NCBI GenBank assembly: GCA_030770535.1
Contig: JASVEC010000004.1
Coordinates: 744,001-808,000 of the forward strand
Reading direction: 5' to 3'
DNA length: 64,000 bases
Source of the DNA: Batkoa obscura
Taxonomy: Eukaryota; Entomophthoromycota; Entomophthoromycetes; Entomophthorales; Batkoaceae
Under the pieces are notes generated by a model. That model saw only the letters and a program-made list of their open reading frames with translations. It was not told the DNA's origin and made no database searches. Shown here piece by piece: positions 59,553-64,000 of the stretch. The position numbers and the translations under genes are program-made. Every line of letters begins with the position of its first letter. Within the stretch, counting starts at the first letter, position 1.

Positions 59553-62500
59553 ATGAAAGAAGAAACTAGACAAGTTGAGATTGTGGAGCATTTACTCCCA
59601 CTTGAGGATTTATGTAAAAAATTTGAAACCTCCATTAATCCTTCTAAGCCAGCTGAAAGCCAAGGTTTACCGTTAGAAAAAATTGAAAAGGCTAAAGAGG
59701 TATATGGTCCAAACACACTAAGTCCTGCTAAAAGAAAGCATCCCATTGTTCGTTTCTTTGAATGTTTACTAAATCTTTTTAATGTGCTTTTAATCCTAGC
59801 TGGTTTGATGACATTCATTATCTTTGCTATTGATCCTATCAATAATTTTTCTTCTTCTTATGTGGGTGCCATATTAGTTGGAGTATCCATTCTTAATGCG
59901 ATTATTGAGTTTATTCAATTACAAAAATCGGCAAATGCTTTAGAATCTTTCCTTAATATGATTCCTCAACAATGCCGTGCAGTACGCGGTGGGTCATTAA
60001 CACAAATTCCTGGAGCTGATTTAGTCCCAGGTGATATTGTATTTGTTCGTATGGGTGATAAAATCCCTGCTGATTTATATCTATTTAATGTTTCCGAAAT
60101 GAAAGTAGATAACTCTTCACTTACTGGAGAATCAGAACCACAGTCACGTACTGTTGATAACGATATGAAAAATCCGCTTGAAGCGCACAATATTGGGTTT
60201 AATGGAACCTTAGTTGTCGCTGGCGAAGGTTATGGTATTGTAATTAAAACTGGCGACTCTACTGTGTTAGGCCAAATTGCTGGTTTAACAACAAATGAAA
60301 AGAAGAACCCTTCCCCACTTTCAGTAGAAATTAGTATATATGTTAAACTAGTTGCCTCAGTAGCTTTTTTGACTGGGATTATTTTCTTCTTATTAGGGCT
60401 CACCAGTGGTATGGCTTTAAAAGATTGTTTAACTTTTGGAGTAGGTGTTTTTTGTGGTTGGGTACCAGAAGGTCTTCCAGCTACTTTAACTATGTTGCTT
60501 ACTTTTGCTGCTAAGCGTATGGCTAAACAAAATGTTTTGGTGAAGGACCTTCAAGGCGTTGAAACTTTAGGAGCAATCACACTCCTCGCCACTGATAAAA
60601 CAGGGACCCTCACTCGTAACCAAATGACTGTTACTAGTGTATGGTCATCTAATAAGCTTTATTCTTCATTAAGAAATTTAGGAAATGCTGATAATCCTGT
60701 TCAACTCACTTCTCCCGGAATGGAAGAAATTTTATTAAACTGTTCATTAAATTCCAGAGCTAAATTTGACCGTACTGATATACCGGTTGATAAAAGAGAA
60801 ATCATTGGTGATGCTACCGAAGCTGGTCTTATTCGATTTGCTGCTCAAAGCCAAGGCGATTTTGATGAGCTCCAAACCAAATACCCTCGTGTTTTTGATA
60901 TTCCATTCAATTCGGATAACAAATGGGCAATGACTATTAGTCAAATTCCTCATGCTAATGGCGATCTTACCCTTTACTTAAAAGGTGCTCCAGAAAGAGT
61001 GTTACGTCTTTGTACAACTATTTTGATGGAAGGGCAAGCTATTCCACTCAATGAAGAGCATAAAGCACAATTCCAAGAGACTTATGAGCTTATGGCTGGT
61101 AAAGGGCATCGTGTACTTGCATTTGCTCAATTTTTATTACCAGGAAATCAATTTCCTAAAGATTTCGTATTTGATAAGAAGCTTAACAATTACCCAACAA
61201 CTGATTTAACCTTTGTTGGCCTCACTTCATTAGAGGATCCTCCAAAGCATGGTGTACGTGAAGCTATTGGTATGTGCAGAACAGCAGGTATTCGTGTAAT
61301 GATGGTAACTGGTGATCACCCACTTACTGCTGAAGCCATTGGTCGTAAAATTAATTTAATGCTTTCTGATACTAAAGAAATGGTTGCCAAGAAAACTGGA
61401 CGTCCAATCGAATCTATAGGTGAAGATGAATATGATGCTATTGTCATACATGGTGAACAAATTGACGCGCTAAATGACCAAGAATGGGACAATATCTTTT
61501 CTAAAGATGAAATTATATTTGCTCGTACTTCACCACGCCATAAACTTGAAATTGTTAAACGTGCTCAATCTATGGGGCATATTGTAGGTGTCACTGGTGA
61601 TGGTGTTAATGATTCCCCAGCTTTAAAGAAAGCAGATCTTGGTATTGCAATGAATGAATCTGGTTCGGATGTGTCTAAAGAAGCTGCTTCAATGATTTTA
61701 CTTGATGATAATTTTGCCTCGACTATTCGTGGTATTGAAGAAGGTCGTCTTATCTTTGCAAATCTCAAAAAAAGTATAAGGTATACAGTAACTCATACAA
61801 TGCCAGAGGTTATTCCACAGCTTCTTTATATTGCTGTCCCTATCCCATTACTCTTGACTTCGCTTCAAATTATTTCTCTTGATCTTGGTTATGAACTTTG
61901 TTTAGCTTTATCATTTGCTTGGGATAAACCAGAGACAAAGACAGGGCTTATGAGGCTTGCACCACGTAAACCGGTAACCAAAGAGTCAGTAGAAAGATTC
62001 CGTAGAGTAAAATCGCGTGAGATTAAGCTTGAAAAAGATCCAGAAACCGGGGAAGAGATTCAGGCATCGGGTTTTAAAAGGGTCGTTCATAGTATTTCAA
62101 GGCTATGTACATTAACTTATTGGAAAGAGCTATTTGAAAAAACCGATAATGAGGTTATTGTTGATGTCGAATTAATATCTTGGGCTTTCTTTGAAGCTGG
62201 TATAATTGAAGTTACTGGTGCTACTGTATGTTCTTTCTTTTTACTAAGTTATCATGGAATTAATTTTTACGACTCTATTGAATTACAAAAAACCTTTGCC
62301 TTTTCTGATCTACCAGATCGTAACACTGTATTTTCAGTAAGTAACGGGCAGCAATTTAAACGAAGTGAATTGTTAGAAATATTAGCTCAATTTGAAACTG
62401 TGTATACCTTTTCAGTAGTCATTATCCAAGCCTTTAATATGTTCTGCTGTAAATCTAAAATCACTTATCCATTTGGAAAACGTATTTTTACCAACTATCG

Positions 62501-62765
62501 TAATTTCGTTGGCCTCTTAATTGGTTTTGTATTAATGGGCTTCCTTGTTTATTGTCCCGGCGTCAATACAGTATTTAACCTTTCACCAAACGTACCTCTT
62601 ATCTTCCTCGTTGGTCCTATTCTTACTGGTTGTGTCTTGTTGCTTTATTCTAGCTTAAGATTCTTTCTCACTCAACGTTTTAGGCCTATCAAATTTAATC
62701 CTATAATCCAAGGTTTGCTAATGCACCCTACTGTACGTACCATCATCCCTGATTCTAAACCTTAA
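59553..62765 (+). CDS. P-type ATPase, IIC (Na+,K+/H+,K+-ATPase alpha-like)
   Basis: Intronless, 1,070 residues. Visible in order: actuator motif LTGESEP, TM4 motif VPEGLPATLT, phosphorylation motif DKTGTLT (Asp about 348), KGAPERV in the nucleotide domain, MVTGDHPLTA and the hinge TGDGVNDSPALKKAD (about 681). Overall the sequence is nearest to animal Na,K-ATPase alpha, as the PRKP loop after TM6 also shows. The TM5 site reads THTMPEV and TM6 reads SLDLGYELCLALS. Against Na,K-ATPase, Ser775 is His, Asn776 is Thr and Asp808 is Glu, while Glu779 and Asp804 are kept. About 50 extra residues (near 61980-62160) lie in the TM6-TM7 loop. Codon use is less AT-biased than in neighbours. It should be a plasma-membrane cation pump; its ion is unknown. 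No beta-subunit gene is in the window. Confidence 0.9.
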   Translation: MKEETRQVEIVEHLLPLEDLCKKFETSINPSKPAESQGLPLEKIEKAKEVYGPNTLSPAKRKHPIVRFFECLLNLFNVLLILAGLMTFIIFAIDPINNFSSSYVGAILVGVSILNAIIEFIQLQKSANALESFLNMIPQQCRAVRGGSLTQIPGADLVPGDIVFVRMGDKIPADLYLFNVSEMKVDNSSLTGESEPQSRTVDNDMKNPLEAHNIGFNGTLVVAGEGYGIVIKTGDSTVLGQIAGLTTNEKKNPSPLSVEISIYVKLVASVAFLTGIIFFLLGLTSGMALKDCLTFGVGVFCGWVPEGLPATLTMLLTFAAKRMAKQNVLVKDLQGVETLGAITLLATDKTGTLTRNQMTVTSVWSSNKLYSSLRNLGNADNPVQLTSPGMEEILLNCSLNSRAKFDRTDIPVDKREIIGDATEAGLIRFAAQSQGDFDELQTKYPRVFDIPFNSDNKWAMTISQIPHANGDLTLYLKGAPERVLRLCTTILMEGQAIPLNEEHKAQFQETYELMAGKGHRVLAFAQFLLPGNQFPKDFVFDKKLNNYPTTDLTFVGLTSLEDPPKHGVREAIGMCRTAGIRVMMVTGDHPLTAEAIGRKINLMLSDTKEMVAKKTGRPIESIGEDEYDAIVIHGEQIDALNDQEWDNIFSKDEIIFARTSPRHKLEIVKRAQSMGHIVGVTGDGVNDSPALKKADLGIAMNESGSDVSKEAASMILLDDNFASTIRGIEEGRLIFANLKKSIRYTVTHTMPEVIPQLLYIAVPIPLLLTSLQIISLDLGYELCLALSFAWDKPETKTGLMRLAPRKPVTKESVERFRRVKSREIKLEKDPETGEEIQASGFKRVVHSISRLCTLTYWKELFEKTDNEVIVDVELISWAFFEAGIIEVTGATVCSFFLLSYHGINFYDSIELQKTFAFSDLPDRNTVFSVSNGQQFKRSELLEILAQFETVYTFSVVIIQAFNMFCCKSKITYPFGKRIFTNYRNFVGLLIGFVLMGFLVYCPGVNTVFNLSPNVPLIFLVGPILTGCVLLLYSSLRFFLTQRFRPIKFNPIIQGLLMHPTVRTIIPDSKP

Positions 62766-64000
62766 CTATCCTCACCAAGGTTTTGTATTAATATTTAATA
62801 AAACTAATTGTTTTTTATTTTTTAGATTATCTACTTTAATATACGATAATGTTTCTCATTTTACTATTTTCCTAATAATTTTTAATTTAAGTTGGTTGAA
62901 AAATAGCAAAAGACATTCTGATATGCAGAATTGCAAATGCTATAGTAAAAATAATACATTGTAAAGCTAATTACAATGTTCTCATCGTTAAATAGTATCG
63001 AAACTTCTAGGGTTTTTTAGTAAGTAAATGGTTCTTAAATATATACTATACAAAAACGATTAGAAAGGGGTATTTTTTTGGCATGTTCCTACTTTCTCCT
63101 ATTCTGGTATCTTAATAAAGCCTTGTAACACATTCAAATAATTCAATAAAACTCTATTTTATTTGTATATATGATAGATACTAGCACATTAGATCTCATT
63201 AATATCGACAGCTATCCAAATATAATTTTATAATTCAAAATGAAATATTTTTGATTGAATTTTATAGATAAAAAGAGATATGGGGATATATTTTTTTGTT
63301 TAAGAATTTTACTAACAATCTTTCCGCTCAAATAGCGCTTAAAAATGGAAAAAATAATGAAGCCAAAAACACCCTCATATAAAAGTTCAATCAAAAATTT
63401 TATTTATCTATTTAATATGTCAGAAGTCAATAGTTTAAAATTTTAAAAAAGTATTAAGGATATAAAAACACTAAATATATCGAATGTGAGTAGCAAAATA
63501 AAATAGTAGTGTATTTCTTAGTATTTTCAATTAAATTTTGAGAATTATTTTGAGAGTTATTTTAAATTAGTATTAAACTAATTACAGGATTCACTAAAAG
63601 AATTAAGAAACGCAAACAAAAATAAACATTTTATTAAAAAATTGTTATTTGTTTAGAAAACTCCGATATTTTAAACTTATTCAATTAACCTAAATAAATA
63701 AATTTAAGGAATTGAAAAAATGGTTAAAGTAAGTATACTGCTATCGTTATAACCGTAATAAACTAGCCTTAAAGTATAAGTATGATTATGCCATCTATAA
63801 TTATTTATATAGTATATAAATTTAATAAATATCTTCGTAAAAATTAGGCCTATCAATTTATTTTTATTGATTCAAACTATTATAATAAACTTAGTAAAAT
63901 CAAAATAGAATGACAATAATTGTAGGCTGGTAAAAGCATCTATGTAATCATTCATGGCAATAATATAGCTTAAAACAATAGTAAATAAAGATTAATTTTT
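62766..64000. other. Intergenic to window end, one MITE
   Basis: Contains MITE copy 21. An ATG with a nearby GTAAGT at 63720 could start an exon of a gene beyond the window, but nothing confirms it. Confidence 0.45.
63279..63379 (+). mobile_element. MITE-like element, copy 21
   Basis: Ends TATGGGGATA and CACCCTCATA, GTTTAAG-first orientation. Confidence 0.88.

Noticed and set aside
63720-64000. ATG followed by GTAAGT near the window end as a new gene start
   Set aside because: Only three codons before the putative donor and no coherent downstream exon inside the window.
1-64000. CRISPR arrays, rRNA, tRNA clusters
   Set aside because: The dispersed 105-bp repeats are spaced irregularly in both orientations with inverted ends, so they are not a CRISPR array; no rRNA or tRNA signature was seen.

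Overview
The window is a piece of a very AT-rich eukaryotic nuclear genome, most likely from an early-diverging fungus. The reasons are compact genes with many 46-100 nt GT-AG introns and a fungal-style gene set (Ypd1 phosphotransfer protein, Met22, Aim41, Msc2, Got1, Tvp15/COPI-associated proteins, Dop1, Cmc2, a DUF4436 membrane protein). A secreted trypsin and an animal-type IIC P-type ATPase suggest a zoosporic or Entomophthorales/zoopagomycete-type lineage rather than Dikarya; that placement is inference. I saw no rRNA, convincing tRNA or CRISPR. All exon borders were read by hand from GT-AG signals and reading frame, so single-base errors are possible.

Layout. 0-1.7 kb is repeat-rich, with a solo-LTR-like fossil nested in a small inverted-repeat transposon. 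1.7-12 kb holds a minimal RhoGEF, a tomosyn/Sro7 homologue and the exocyst subunit Sec10, a group pointing to polarised exocytosis. 13.9-24.7 kb carries Met22/Hal2 nucleotidase, a Tti2-like protein, Aim41, an unrecognised helical protein, Ypd1 and an Mps1-like protein with a broken kinase active site. 24.8-28.2 kb is a gene-free repeat nest. 28.3-36.4 kb has a trypsin, a COPI-associated protein, a DUF4436 protein, Got1 and a KxDL-family protein. 36.7-43.2 kb is a 15-exon Dop1 gene. 43.4-50.9 kb holds an Msc2-type zinc transporter, Cmc2, mitochondrial uS12 and valyl-tRNA synthetase. 53.0-54.6 kb is a tandem pair of COPI-associated paralogues with a shared 10-nt microexon. 54.6-59.5 kb is again repeat-rich, and 59.6-62.8 kb is a long intronless P-type ATPase.

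The gene content leans to membrane traffic: Sec10, tomosyn, Dop1, Got1, three COPI-associated proteins and KxDL. The second theme is mitochondrial function (Aim41, Cmc2, uS12m). The clearest unexplained structure is a family of about 105-bp elements, 21 copies, with ends TGGGGATG...CATCCCCA, spread through nearly every intergenic gap. The most interesting genic signals are the Mps1-like pseudokinase, the conserved 10-nt microexon, a 27-nt intron in Cmc2, and altered cation-site residues in the ATPase.
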